Source: an uncultured Parabacteroides sp.
GTDB lineage: Bacteria > Bacteroidota > Bacteroidia > Bacteroidales > Tannerellaceae
Assembly: GCF_947855115.1 (NCBI RefSeq)
Contig: NZ_CANTZW010000012.1
Location: forward strand, 51,802-115,801
Reading direction: 5' to 3'
DNA: 64,000 bases
The position numbers and the translations under genes were made by a program. Positions 1 to 8,899 of the stretch are shown in pieces (within the stretch, counting starts at the first letter, position 1; every line of letters starts with the position of its first letter). Below the pieces are notes generated by a model. The model had not been told where the DNA came from. It did no database searches and saw only the letters and a list, made by a program, of their open reading frames with translations.

Positions 1-533
1 GTGTATTCAATCAAGGCGAATTAGAAGGTTCATACAGTATTAACCTCGGCACAACGGCCTTGCGTAATATCCTAACAAAAGATGTTTCACCAACTACGCT
101 TTTAGTCGATGCTTTTAAGAAGAGCGATCAGATGCTGAAAGAAAGAATGGTGACATTCACCAAGAACATGAATACAACTATGCAAACCAGCGAAGATACA
201 TTCTGTGTCAGCGTTGGTTCAGCCATAACTCATGCGACAGGAAAGAAAAAAAATGCACAACAACATGATTGCATTCTCAACTACGAACAAATTGCAGATA
301 AAATAGAAAATCTCACAGTAAAATTGCTGGAGATGTTCAACACCGTCGGCGATTTGGTACGTTGGGAACAACAAATGACAGGCGATGCCATTGACGATAT
401 GCTCACCCAGCGCATGGGATTACCGATGTATCTTCTGCTTATGGAAAAATTTAATATCAAGCAAATCCACGTTTGTGGAACAGGTCTATGGTATGGTATT
501 TATTTACAGCATCTTTTTAATGTAGCCGATTAA
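1..533 (+). CDS. Ppx/GppA phosphatase-like protein, C-terminal part
   Basis: The reading frame is open from the left edge (first full codon at position 3), so the gene starts outside the window. The visible 176 residues resemble the C-terminal part of the Ppx/GppA family (exopolyphosphatase or pppGpp phosphatase, actin-like ATPase fold). NLGTTALR matches the family's glycine strand before domain II, SVGSAITHATG matches the GGTATTLA-type segment, and the tail CGTGLWYGIYL matches the GGGLREG-type loop. The arginine that usually follows that loop (LREG) is W-Y here. It ends 1 bp before the large DarT-type gene, so the two are probably cotranscribed. Its composition is AT-rich and the protein is divergent from housekeeping Ppx; a role in the DarT module is an inference. 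Confidence 0.6.
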   Translation, partial: VFNQGELEGSYSINLGTTALRNILTKDVSPTTLLVDAFKKSDQMLKERMVTFTKNMNTTMQTSEDTFCVSVGSAITHATGKKKNAQQHDCILNYEQIADKIENLTVKLLEMFNTVGDLVRWEQQMTGDAIDDMLTQRMGLPMYLLLMEKFNIKQIHVCGTGLWYGIYLQHLFNVAD

Positions 534-534
534 T

Positions 535-3500
535 ATGGAAAATCAGACATACAACAATTTGATATATCGTTCTATTGAAGAAGACCGTCAATTGTGTTCA
601 CTTCTTCTGAAAACGCGTTCTTGCACAGTTGAATACTACACTGTTCACAGGCTGGAGCCATTAGACGTACTTGTCGGTGAATTGCTTTTGGAAAGTGAGA
701 ATACACAACTTGAATGCGTCGCTCTTGGACGGACTCTCGGTTTTGATGTAGAAGCGCAACCAGAAAACGGAATGTATTATGATGAGGCAGAAAACAATCT
801 GTTCCATAAGTTCCTGAATTCGGTACAAAATTGGGGAATAATAGACGTTGACAAAGAAAATGGTCTCGTAACCCTGACGGCTTTAGGCAAGGTTTGTTTG
901 CAGAACAAAGAGAAATACAAATTCTTTACAGCACAAACAAACGCATTGGAATTTGACCGTTTGAAAGCAGCTGATGGCGGTATCGTATCGCTTTATCCGT
1001 TCCATTCTGAATTAGGTTTGTCTCTTTCGCTTGACAATGCCAAAACACTCAATTACGAAGATTGTTTGTGTGAAGTTATCAACAGCGAAACAGACGATGT
1101 GTTGGTAAATAACTTGAAGTTGCAAGTTCCAGAAGGAATCTGTGTTTACAAAGCCGAGTTCATCAATTATTTAGGTGTAAAGCCAATCAAACTGGATATT
1201 GAACTTTACGAGACAGAAGGCAAATATTTACTGAATTTCATTTCGGCTGGCAATAGCTGTCCAGTGTTGAATGCTCTGTTTGAACTTGAAGTTAATGTTG
1301 ATGCAAAAGAACGTAAAGTGGAACAATGCCTGTACTATCGCCTTGTCAACAATCCAGATGTCGTTCTGGACTACAAGGTTTTGCAGCCATTTGAAGATAT
1401 TATCGAGGTTGACCGACTGATAGAAGATTCTAGATTAGTTTGGACTGACCCACAATTACTTCAGCTTATAATTTCACAATGTGATGCTGATCGTTGGCAT
1501 TCTTTGTCAAAGTATTGTGATGTGGAAGTTTTGAAAAATATAATCCCTGACCACATTCAAGACTTGGACTGGGGAGCATTGACACTCAGGCTTGACAGCC
1601 GATATATTTTCACCCATTCAAAGGATTATCCGTGGGATAAGTACACGCTGTTTGCCCGTACTCCCGTAGAGAAGGAGTTGATACAGAAATTCCTCGTCGA
1701 GCATTCATTCCCAGAGGGGAAAGACGATAACCAATGGAATTGGGATGACGTTCTATCTATTATTGATATGGACTTCATTACGCGACATCTTGGCGACATT
1801 CCGTTCGACCTTACCGATATCACAAAAAAACTGGATGACACGCAACGTCAATACATAGTAACAAATCCCGATGCCCGTTGGGATTGGCAATTTGTAGTGA
1901 CTGAATATCCTATTGACTTTATTGTCTCTAATATCGCTGTCTTGTATCCGCATATCAATATGCAGATACTTGTGCAGCGCATTTTTGCTGACAATGAACT
2001 TGCCAACCTTTATGCAACATCGCAACCGCTGAAAGACAGTATCAGGGCCTCAGAACTTCCTCTGCGATTCAATGCCAACAGTCTTGGTTTTGTTTGGACT
2101 GACGAAATTATTGATTTCTTTGAATCGTGTGGGTTGATTTCTTGGCCATCAACTACATATCAGTCAGGTTTTGAGTGTAACCCGAACTTGGTTTGGGATG
2201 CGAACTTCTTCCGGAAATACAGCGACAAAGTAACAACTCCGCAAGGTTACAGTTGGGTTTCTCGCCGTATAACAGATTTAGCAATTGTTGACAACAACCC
2301 GAATTTCCAATGGAATAAGATTGCATTGTCACAGAATCCAGCAATTTGCCACAACCTCGCTTTCATCACCTCGCATTGGAATGTAGTGGATGCCGCGACA
2401 ATTATCATGTGTTGCGATACTGCAATGTTGGAAGAATTGTTCCTTTCGTTGTCAGCAAAAACAAGGGTCGGTCAATTGCTGGCTACATCGTTGGATATTC
2501 AGAAACGACTGATTGCAAATCTTTCTACAGAAACCATCCTTAATAGTTATTCAGAAGGATGGAACAAAACTCTATTTACAGAAAGTATTTGTCAATCTGT
2601 TGACTTGGCAACATTGGATAAAGTGGCATGGCATGAAATGTTGGATTGGGAATATCTAACAGCAAATCTGCCTGTTGCAGACATTAAATCGAATATAAAC
2701 AAGTATGCTGACAAGTGGAATCATACTGTTTTTGCCAATCGTATTACTGGCAAAGAATTGTTAGCAGACAAGTTCCTGGAAACCTATGCCGAGGTAATTT
2801 CTGAACAGAACTTGACGAAAGAAATCTGGCCTGTAATAACCAGCAAGTTCCCTGCAAAAGAACTCATTTCGCTCGTTGAGGAATACAACGATGAACAATA
2901 TCGCTGGGATTATGCTCACATGTATGAGATGGCTGATTTCCCTGCAAAAGAATATATTGAGCAACATACAGAGAATGTGCGGTGGGCTGAGTTCTCTGCA
3001 TCTGCCGCAGCAAACAGGCTTTTCTCAAAGACTGGTGCAAACAAAACACAAAGTTTGTGGCTGCGCATATACGAAGACATGCTAAACAATGATGGTTATC
3101 AGTGGGATTTCAACAAACTGACAAAACAGCCAAACATCTTGAAACTACCCAAACTGTTCTTACTGAAAAAAGAATGGGATTGGAAATACATATCTGAACA
3201 CGCAACATGGATATCCGCTCAGGAAGGCAGAAACTATTACTTCAACTTGTTTGCCGATTTGTTGGACTTTGGCAAGTTGTCATATCGTACAGACATTGAA
3301 CTAACAGAAAAAGTAATTGAACGATACGACAAGAAAAAGCAATGGGATTGGAATGCTTTGGTGCAGAACGAAAGCATAAACTTTTCGTTTGAATATATCG
3401 ACAAGCATGAAGACAAACCTTGGAATTGGCATTCCTTTGCACATCGCGAAGGTTTATCGTTTGATGTAGTTCTCAGCCACAAGGAAAAAGATTGGGATTG

Positions 3501-4989
3501 GTATTACCTGTCAACTCTCGACATCTTTGTGCCGTCTGTTGATTTGCTGACTTATCTTGCCGAGCATGATTATGAAATAGACTGGAATTCAGTTTCTGGA
3601 AGCAAGAAACTTACAAGCGATGTCATTGATACATTCAAGGATAAAATTAACTGGAATGTGTTTGTTAATCGTTGTCCTGCGCTTCTTTCTATAGCAACAG
3701 TTGATTTCTTGAAGAAATACAAGGATGCTATTTCATGGGACGACTTCAATAAACGTCTTGGTGTGGATGTTGCGACTGAAATGTTGCAGGAGTTTGCCAA
3801 TCGGCTCAATTGGAGATTTGTTTCTCAGTCACAGAAAATAAAGTTTACAGAGGAACTGGTTCGCAAGTACGAGGACAAATGGTTCTGGCCAGAATTGATG
3901 CGGAATATAAAATTTCAAGAAGACATTCCTGATTTTGAAAACATCTTTGCCAACCATCGCAGTATTGTTACATTTACCGACAGAATTAAGGGGTATCGCA
4001 GTAATCCGTGCATCTATCACTTCACGCATTTCTACAATGCAATAGATGTTATTCGTAGTCGAAAGATTCTCAGTCGAGACCGTGCCGAGGAATTGGGATT
4101 GCTGAAATATGACTCTGCTGGTTCGGTCGTATTCCGCAGCAGCAAGGCACACAAGTTCGCCCGTTTCTATTTCCGTCCTTGTACTCCTACGCAGTATTAC
4201 AACGAGGCGTTGGGTGCTGATTCACAATTGGGTTATTATAACTGGAGAGGTGAATGGAAAAGTAAATATCCCAAAGCTGTCGGGTTAGGACTGCCTAAAT
4301 GCCCCGTACCTGTATTCTTCAAGTTCGATATGGATGAGGTCTTGGCAAAGATGCCTGAGCAATGTTATTACAGCGATAGGAATATGCAGTCGGACAATCC
4401 GAATGTATACAAAATCATTGATAGACCTGAAGCGTTAGGAATTGAATATCTATATAGCACAATGGAAGACGCTTACAGAGCAGCCAAGCCTAACAGATAC
4501 AGCAGGTATAATCGTGAGGTTCATTTGAACGAGATGAGTAAAGTAATGAGGTACTCTCAGCAAGAATTCCTTGTTATGTCGGAATTTGACTTTAGCGAAA
4601 TCAAGTCTCTTCAAATTATCTGCTACGACAATTCTTATGCGAGGCTATTGAAACAAATCTTTGCAGATGATCCAATCTCTGAGAAGATTGTGGAATACGG
4701 TGATGAGAGGCTTTTTGAGAGAGAAAACCGCAGACTTAATCTTTCGTCATCAGAAGACAACGTTCGTCTGTCAACAGACTTTGAGGATGAATACTATTTC
4801 AACATCACAAGCGAGAAAATGTCTGAAGTGGAGTTCGACTTGTCTGCTTGCGAAGTTATCTATGACACAACAAACGAACTACGCTTAAAGGGAACTATAG
4901 CATGGAAGAAGACAGACATTCCGTTCAATATCTTTTTCGTTGACCCGAAAGCAAGAACAAAAGAATGGCTCGTATATCAAAACATTTAA
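535..4989 (+). CDS. Giant Trp-repeat protein with C-terminal DarT-like ADP-ribosyltransferase
   Basis: 1484 residues. Roughly residues 1-300 have no recognised domain. Residues about 350-1150 are a long array of degenerate repeats, each with a Trp-x-Trp or Trp-Asn/Asp core (examples QWNWDD, RWDWQF, EWDWKY, QWDWNA, PWNWHS, DWDWYY), spaced about 30-45 residues. The last ~325 residues look like DarT (DUF4433), which ADP-ribosylates thymidine in single-stranded DNA using NAD+. YHFTHFYN starts at residue 1161, an FYFRPCTP segment corresponds to the DarT FYFxPRSPM element, and EFLV at 1344-1347 supplies the candidate catalytic glutamate E1344. Free-standing DarT is about 210 residues, so this is a large fusion. 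The DarG-like antitoxin gene follows 10 bp downstream. The repeats may sense phage or regulate the toxin; that is inference. Confidence 0.75.
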   Translation: MENQTYNNLIYRSIEEDRQLCSLLLKTRSCTVEYYTVHRLEPLDVLVGELLLESENTQLECVALGRTLGFDVEAQPENGMYYDEAENNLFHKFLNSVQNWGIIDVDKENGLVTLTALGKVCLQNKEKYKFFTAQTNALEFDRLKAADGGIVSLYPFHSELGLSLSLDNAKTLNYEDCLCEVINSETDDVLVNNLKLQVPEGICVYKAEFINYLGVKPIKLDIELYETEGKYLLNFISAGNSCPVLNALFELEVNVDAKERKVEQCLYYRLVNNPDVVLDYKVLQPFEDIIEVDRLIEDSRLVWTDPQLLQLIISQCDADRWHSLSKYCDVEVLKNIIPDHIQDLDWGALTLRLDSRYIFTHSKDYPWDKYTLFARTPVEKELIQKFLVEHSFPEGKDDNQWNWDDVLSIIDMDFITRHLGDIPFDLTDITKKLDDTQRQYIVTNPDARWDWQFVVTEYPIDFIVSNIAVLYPHINMQILVQRIFADNELANLYATSQPLKDSIRASELPLRFNANSLGFVWTDEIIDFFESCGLISWPSTTYQSGFECNPNLVWDANFFRKYSDKVTTPQGYSWVSRRITDLAIVDNNPNFQWNKIALSQNPAICHNLAFITSHWNVVDAATIIMCCDTAMLEELFLSLSAKTRVGQLLATSLDIQKRLIANLSTETILNSYSEGWNKTLFTESICQSVDLATLDKVAWHEMLDWEYLTANLPVADIKSNINKYADKWNHTVFANRITGKELLADKFLETYAEVISEQNLTKEIWPVITSKFPAKELISLVEEYNDEQYRWDYAHMYEMADFPAKEYIEQHTENVRWAEFSASAAANRLFSKTGANKTQSLWLRIYEDMLNNDGYQWDFNKLTKQPNILKLPKLFLLKKEWDWKYISEHATWISAQEGRNYYFNLFADLLDFGKLSYRTDIELTEKVIERYDKKKQWDWNALVQNESINFSFEYIDKHEDKPWNWHSFAHREGLSFDVVLSHKEKDWDWYYLSTLDIFVPSVDLLTYLAEHDYEIDWNSVSGSKKLTSDVIDTFKDKINWNVFVNRCPALLSIATVDFLKKYKDAISWDDFNKRLGVDVATEMLQEFANRLNWRFVSQSQKIKFTEELVRKYEDKWFWPELMRNIKFQEDIPDFENIFANHRSIVTFTDRIKGYRSNPCIYHFTHFYNAIDVIRSRKILSRDRAEELGLLKYDSAGSVVFRSSKAHKFARFYFRPCTPTQYYNEALGADSQLGYYNWRGEWKSKYPKAVGLGLPKCPVPVFFKFDMDEVLAKMPEQCYYSDRNMQSDNPNVYKIIDRPEALGIEYLYSTMEDAYRAAKPNRYSRYNREVHLNEMSKVMRYSQQEFLVMSEFDFSEIKSLQIICYDNSYARLLKQIFADDPISEKIVEYGDERLFERENRRLNLSSSEDNVRLSTDFEDEYYFNITSEKMSEVEFDLSACEVIYDTTNELRLKGTIAWKKTDIPFNIFFVDPKARTKEWLVYQNI

Positions 4990-4999
4990 CATAAACGAC

Positions 5000-5701
5000 A
5001 TGAACAACATAACGATAGTAAGAGGAAACATCTTCAATACAAAAGCACAGACCGTTGTCAATACGGTCAATTGCGTGGGCGTGATGGGAAAAGGCATTGC
5101 GCTGGTTTACAAACTGCGCTATCCGCAGATGTTTGACATTTACCACGATTATTGCAAGCGGCATCTTATCAGTATTGGTAAACTGTGGCTTTATAAAGGT
5201 GATGAAACCGACCCATGGGTGTTGAACTTCCCGACAAAATTCCATTGGAAGTATCCAAGCAAAATAGAGTATATAGAACAAGGACTGAAAAAATTTGTTG
5301 ACACATACGATAAATGTGGTATTACATCCGTTGCATTCCCAATGTTGGGAACACACAACGGTGGGCTCGATAAAGATGTAGTTCGAGCACTTATGATTAA
5401 TTATTTGTCACAATGCAATATTCCTATTGAGATTTACGACTACGATCCAATGGCTTCAGATGATTTATTTGAGACATTTAAAGAAAAATGGTTTTCCATT
5501 CCATCTAATGAATTAAAGAAAGTGACTCAAATTCGACAGAAAAAACAGATAGACATTATCGATAACGCGCTTCGTTGTGATAATCTTAAGTCTATGATCT
5601 CCCTTATATCATATCCAGGTATTGGTATCAAGACTATGGAGCGTTGTTTTAAAGTTGTAATGGGCTTCCAAAAACAGCTTGTTTTATTTGCCGATAGATA
5701 A
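5000..5701 (+). CDS. darG: DarG-like macrodomain antitoxin
   Basis: 233 residues from the ATG at 5000; an upstream in-frame ATG at 4940 would overlap the DarT gene and precedes the macrodomain, so it is less likely. Residues 1-155 are a macrodomain of the DarG type: the nucleotide-binding stretch NTVNCVGVMGKGIA (21-34), FPTKFHW with lysine at 80, and PMLGTHNGGLD (115-124). In known DarG this domain removes ADP-ribose from thymidine, and a lysine at this position is reported as important (from memory). The C-terminal ~75 residues are short compared with full DarG (~350), whose C-terminus binds DarT directly. Control here may therefore rely on de-ADP-ribosylation more than on protein binding. 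Gene order toxin then antitoxin matches DarTG. Confidence 0.8.
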   Translation: MNNITIVRGNIFNTKAQTVVNTVNCVGVMGKGIALVYKLRYPQMFDIYHDYCKRHLISIGKLWLYKGDETDPWVLNFPTKFHWKYPSKIEYIEQGLKKFVDTYDKCGITSVAFPMLGTHNGGLDKDVVRALMINYLSQCNIPIEIYDYDPMASDDLFETFKEKWFSIPSNELKKVTQIRQKKQIDIIDNALRCDNLKSMISLISYPGIGIKTMERCFKVVMGFQKQLVLFADR

Positions 5702-5724
5702 ACAAAAGCTCCATACATGAAAAG

Positions 5725-5770
5725 CCAAGTCGAAATATGCACCATAACAATATGCATCATTTCGACTTGG
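5725..5770. terminator. Terminator after darG-like gene
   Basis: A 12-bp perfect stem (CCAAGTCGAAAT at 5725-5736 pairing with 5759-5770) followed by TTAAAAAA. It sits between the convergent darG-like gene and the mobilisation genes, with T- or A-rich tails on either strand, so it can serve both directions. Confidence 0.7.
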
Positions 5771-5782
5771 TTAAAAAATCAT

Positions 5783-6424
5783 TTAATGTACATTTTTCAA
5801 CTTTTCCTGCATTAGGCTGTCAGAAACCACTTTTAAGTTTCTGTCATAGCCGTCAGATTCTTGTCGTATCCATTCAATGGCTTCCTCGTTACGGTGGATG
5901 TCGAACACGTCGTTCAGCCATAGGATATGATTGGCATTGCAGCCTCCCCACGAGCGGATGACCCGGAACTTCAACGCATCATCCGCATACTGACGCTTGG
6001 ATTTCCATAACTCGATGTTGCCCCAGACGGAGAGGCTGCACACGATACCCATGCCGACCAAAAGAGAAAACACCTTGCTCGATCGAATGTCAAAACTGTG
6101 GCGGTGGATATGTTCTTGAGGCCTGTCCTCCCGTTCTTCCGAACTTCGGGCAAACGATTCTTTCAAGTCTCGCAACAAGTGCAGAATCCTATTCGATGCG
6201 TGAACTTCTGCCTCCCCAAACTTCGTCAACATAGCCTTCGTCTGTGCCTGATGTTCTTTTGCAGAACTGTCAAACAGTTCTTTTATGGGTTTCAAGTTCA
6301 CCGCCGGAGGGGGTATGCTTGATTGCTCGTTTGCTACTTTGGAAGTATTCTCCAATTTCCCGTTGATGCCCTTGAGGTTATTCTTGATGTCCTCAAAGAG
6401 CGCATAAACTTCATTATTATCCAT
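5783..6424 (-). CDS. Mobilisation-associated membrane protein
   Basis: 213 residues, last gene of the mobilisation operon, 2 bp after mobA. The N-terminal half is charged and helical with a Pro-rich segment (SIPPPAVN); one hydrophobic helix (VFSLLVGMGIVCSLSVWG) lies near residue 125, followed by a Trp-containing soluble tail. Proteins of this kind follow MobA in Bacteroidales mobilisable elements and are annotated as hypothetical or mobilisation proteins. A role in coupling the relaxosome to a membrane channel is inference only. Confidence 0.6.
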   Translation of the reverse strand: MDNNEVYALFEDIKNNLKGINGKLENTSKVANEQSSIPPPAVNLKPIKELFDSSAKEHQAQTKAMLTKFGEAEVHASNRILHLLRDLKESFARSSEEREDRPQEHIHRHSFDIRSSKVFSLLVGMGIVCSLSVWGNIELWKSKRQYADDALKFRVIRSWGGCNANHILWLNDVFDIHRNEEAIEWIRQESDGYDRNLKVVSDSLMQEKLKNVH

Positions 6425-6426
6425 AT

Positions 6427-7365
6427 TTAGAATCTTATTTTACGTTGTTTCTTTTTCTTGTTCCTGCGTTTTAACTGTTCTTCAAAATAGTTTTCTTCCG
6501 ATTGACTGTCAGTAGCATTTGACATAAACAAGCCTATTGAGCCGTTGTACAAATCATCGTTACCCCTTGACTCAGGATGAAACGTGGGTTGTTCTTCATT
6601 ACGCGAAGGCCGTTGCATTTCCTTTCGCTCAGTATGCCTGTTACGTTCCAGTGCCGCATCTATCTTGGAATAGCTGAACCGCCTATCAATCTTGGAGCCG
6701 CTGAACGAATAGCCGTTCATGGTGAAAACTACACCCTGTACCTCGTCCGATTTGCTTTTGTATTTGAACCGCATACCCACGCCTTGTTTCTTCAGATTTG
6801 TGGCAAGTATGTTCCAGTTTCCGCACCTTGATACCTCCGATTTAAGGATGGAGTAAAGTTCGTACTTAGTCTTGTCCGGCTCTTTCAGGCGGTGGTGTTT
6901 CACTTGCTCTTTGCCGTTGGCGAAATAAAGACCATACTTTCTTGTCAGCTCCTTGCAGATGCGTGCGCTGCGTATCCGCTCGTTGCGGTCGCTGATTGTC
7001 CTGCCGTTGTTGGCAATGCGATTGAACGCTATATGCACATGCGGATGCTCCTTGTCGAAGTGGCGCACGATGAGAACCTGCGTGTCGGTTATTCCCATTT
7101 CCTTCAGGTATTCCAAAGCTATCCCTGCCATTGCACGGTCGGTCAGGCGGTGTTCATCCTCCTTATGGAAAGCCAAAGAGATGTGTCCGACAGGCTTCGT
7201 CACCTTTGGATTCACTTTCGATTGCGCTTCAAAGCTCATGGCTATCGTGTCCTTATTCTCGGCAAACAAGCCATCACAGACGAGGATTTTAGCATCCTTT
7301 TCCCTGTCAAGAATGTAATTTACCACACCCTTGAAACTGCTTCCTTTGACAATTTTAGCTATCAT
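6427..7365 (-). CDS. mobA: Relaxase/mobilisation nuclease MobA
   Basis: 312 residues, relaxase/mobilisation nuclease family (VirD2-like). It would nick the element at oriT and lead the strand into a recipient using a helper conjugative element. Tyr17 in the N-terminal motif (GVVNYILD) is the candidate nucleophile; the metal-binding histidines form the pattern H102...H107-P-H109-V-H111 followed by FNR. The C-terminus is basic and low complexity (KRRNKKKKQRK). It lies 9 bp after the MobC-like gene. The protein clearly resembles the second relaxase at 59688-60629, with the same residues at the same positions, so both elements use related machinery. Confidence 0.9.
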   Translation of the reverse strand: MIAKIVKGSSFKGVVNYILDREKDAKILVCDGLFAENKDTIAMSFEAQSKVNPKVTKPVGHISLAFHKEDEHRLTDRAMAGIALEYLKEMGITDTQVLIVRHFDKEHPHVHIAFNRIANNGRTISDRNERIRSARICKELTRKYGLYFANGKEQVKHHRLKEPDKTKYELYSILKSEVSRCGNWNILATNLKKQGVGMRFKYKSKSDEVQGVVFTMNGYSFSGSKIDRRFSYSKIDAALERNRHTERKEMQRPSRNEEQPTFHPESRGNDDLYNGSIGLFMSNATDSQSEENYFEEQLKRRNKKKKQRKIRF

Positions 7366-7374
7366 ATCCGGCTG

Positions 7375-7740
7375 TCATGAGAGGATTAAATTCAACAGCT
7401 CTTCAATCCGTGCCACGAGTATTCGGCACTCCATCCTCACCGTGACGAATCCTGCGGCGTTAGCCTTGTGCGCAAGCTGGTTCAGGTTGTTCGCCATGCC
7501 GCAGAGCTGGCGGACGTAATCCGTATGCTCCGGCGTAAGCCGCTCCTTCACCTGCCCGTCCTTCATGCAACGACGCAGGAACTCCCCGGCGGATATGCCT
7601 GCGTTCCGCGCCTTGCCTTTCAGCGTATAGTAGTCCGATGTCGCCATCTTCACCGTTAGGCGGTATTTTAGTTTGTCTGCCGCTCCCTTCTTGGGGCGGC
7701 CTCCCTTGTTCCTGTTGCCAGTTTTTCGTTTCTGTTCCAT
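7375..7740 (-). CDS. mobC: MobC-like relaxosome accessory protein
   Basis: 121 residues. A basic N-terminus (KRKTGNRNKGGRPKKG) precedes a ribbon-helix-helix-like segment (YRLTVKMATSDYYTLKGKA) and a C-terminal helix with NNLNQLAHKAN, the hallmark of the plasmid mobilisation relaxosome MobC family. Such proteins bind oriT and help the relaxase open DNA. It heads the operon mobC-mobA-membrane protein and starts beside the structured sequence at 7796-7867. Confidence 0.85.
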   Translation of the reverse strand: MEQKRKTGNRNKGGRPKKGAADKLKYRLTVKMATSDYYTLKGKARNAGISAGEFLRRCMKDGQVKERLTPEHTDYVRQLCGMANNLNQLAHKANAAGFVTVRMECRILVARIEELLNLILS

Positions 7741-7795
7741 TGATTCCTAATGATTAAAGTGTGCATACATAATAGACTAACGGGATGTAGCTTCC

Positions 7796-7867
7796 ACGGA
7801 GTTCATGAGTGGGAGCAGGCGGTTTCGGTATGCCCGAAACACAAACTTGCTCCCCTCAAAACTCCGT
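7796..7867. other. Nested inverted repeats, candidate oriT
   Basis: Three concentric stems: ACGGAGTT (7796-7803) with AACTCCGT (7860-7867); GGGAGCA (7811-7817) with TGCTCCC (7848-7854); GTTTCGG (7822-7828) with CCGAAAC (7834-7840). It sits directly upstream of mobC, where oriT lies in related elements. The nick site cannot be named from sequence alone. Confidence 0.5.
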
Positions 7868-7921
7868 TGGACAGGTTCAGGGTAACTCTGAATTGCGCCC
7901 CGTCAATCCACTTCTTAATTC

Positions 7922-8362
7922 TCAGAGTTTACGCCATGCCTCGATGTCCTCCCCGTAGGTGGCAAGGTGCTGCCGGGCGATGTTCTCCACCAGTCCAGAC
8001 ACGCTCATCCGCCGCTCGCCGAACATGCGTACGATACGGTCGAGGGCATCGCGCGTACTGCGGCTGAGGAACACGGGCTTGCGGTCTTCGATGGTCGGAA
8101 CGGTGAGAAAGGCTTCCTTGTATTCCTCCAACGATGCCCGGCGTTGCTTGCCGCTGATGCGGCGTACCACCTGCGGAGTTTCATCCGTCTGTTCCGGTAC
8201 GGCTTCACTTAACTTTTCCTGTACAACCTCGCTTGCCTTTTCCGGCTGTTCCTTTGTGTCGGCAGGCTGGGGCTCGGGCTTCGGTGTTTCCATACTCGGC
8301 TTGTTGCCTAAAAAATCCTGCAATGTTGCATCCATACTCTGGCTGCTTACGTTCTTCTTCAT
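7922..8362 (-). CDS. DUF3408-family mobile element protein
   Basis: 146 residues. The N-terminal half is a Pro/Glu/Lys-rich disordered linker (PKPEPQPADTKEQPEKA). The C-terminal ~65 residues are a DUF3408-type domain with the segment VFLSRSTRDALDRIVRMFGERRMSVSG broken over a predicted helix-turn-helix or ribbon-helix-helix. DUF3408 proteins are found almost only in Bacteroidales conjugative and mobilisable transposons next to mob or tra genes and are thought to bind DNA. Exact role unknown. Confidence 0.75.
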   Translation of the reverse strand: MKKNVSSQSMDATLQDFLGNKPSMETPKPEPQPADTKEQPEKASEVVQEKLSEAVPEQTDETPQVVRRISGKQRRASLEEYKEAFLTVPTIEDRKPVFLSRSTRDALDRIVRMFGERRMSVSGLVENIARQHLATYGEDIEAWRKL

Positions 8363-8899
8363 ACTTGTTTGAATTTAGTGTTTAACAATGTTGGTCGTTG
8401 TGCGCACATTTGACCGATTATCAGTTGCAAAGGAAATGGCTGTATTGCAGGCTGTCAAACGAATGGGCGGACTGTGGCAACAATGTTTGGTTTTGCACTT
8501 TACGCATTGTCGGAACGGTGCGTGCTGCATCGTTTTGCCATTGTGCGAGAAATGGCATTAGGATTTTTAAGGGCTTAATTGGAATGGTTGGAACAGATTT
8601 AAGGACATGGCTTGGCGTGAAACAGATGAAGCTCCTTTCAAGAAGTATAGGAATCCGAAGAACGCCACAGGCTACCACACCGACGCCAAATGCTGCCACG
8701 CAGGTGCAAAGCGGTTGGATTATGCCGGACTTCGCTTTTCTTTGCACCACGGACGCTTGGAACAGCCGTTACGTGTTCGGTGGATAACGCCACTCCCGAC
8801 CACTTGCTGCCACAAGCTGCCACCTCATTGCAAATCCATTGTTTCAAGCGGACAACGGCTTTACTTTGCAGGCAAAAAGAAGAACAATTAGTAAATATA
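8363..8899. other. Intergenic stretch without recognised gene
   Basis: About 540 bp between the divergent DUF3408 gene and the first HTH gene. Open frames here are short and lack a recognisable product. It probably holds the promoters of both flanking genes, but no TAnnTTTG core stands out convincingly. Confidence 0.4.

Noticed and set aside
1..533. Housekeeping ppx next to ppk
   Set aside because: The ppk 5' part is missing between this gene and the ppk fragment, the sequence is divergent, and it abuts the DarT gene, so it is more likely element cargo.
8690..8899. Longer start for the first HTH protein
   Set aside because: The extra N-terminal 70 residues have no family resemblance and the ATG at 8900 gives the expected size.
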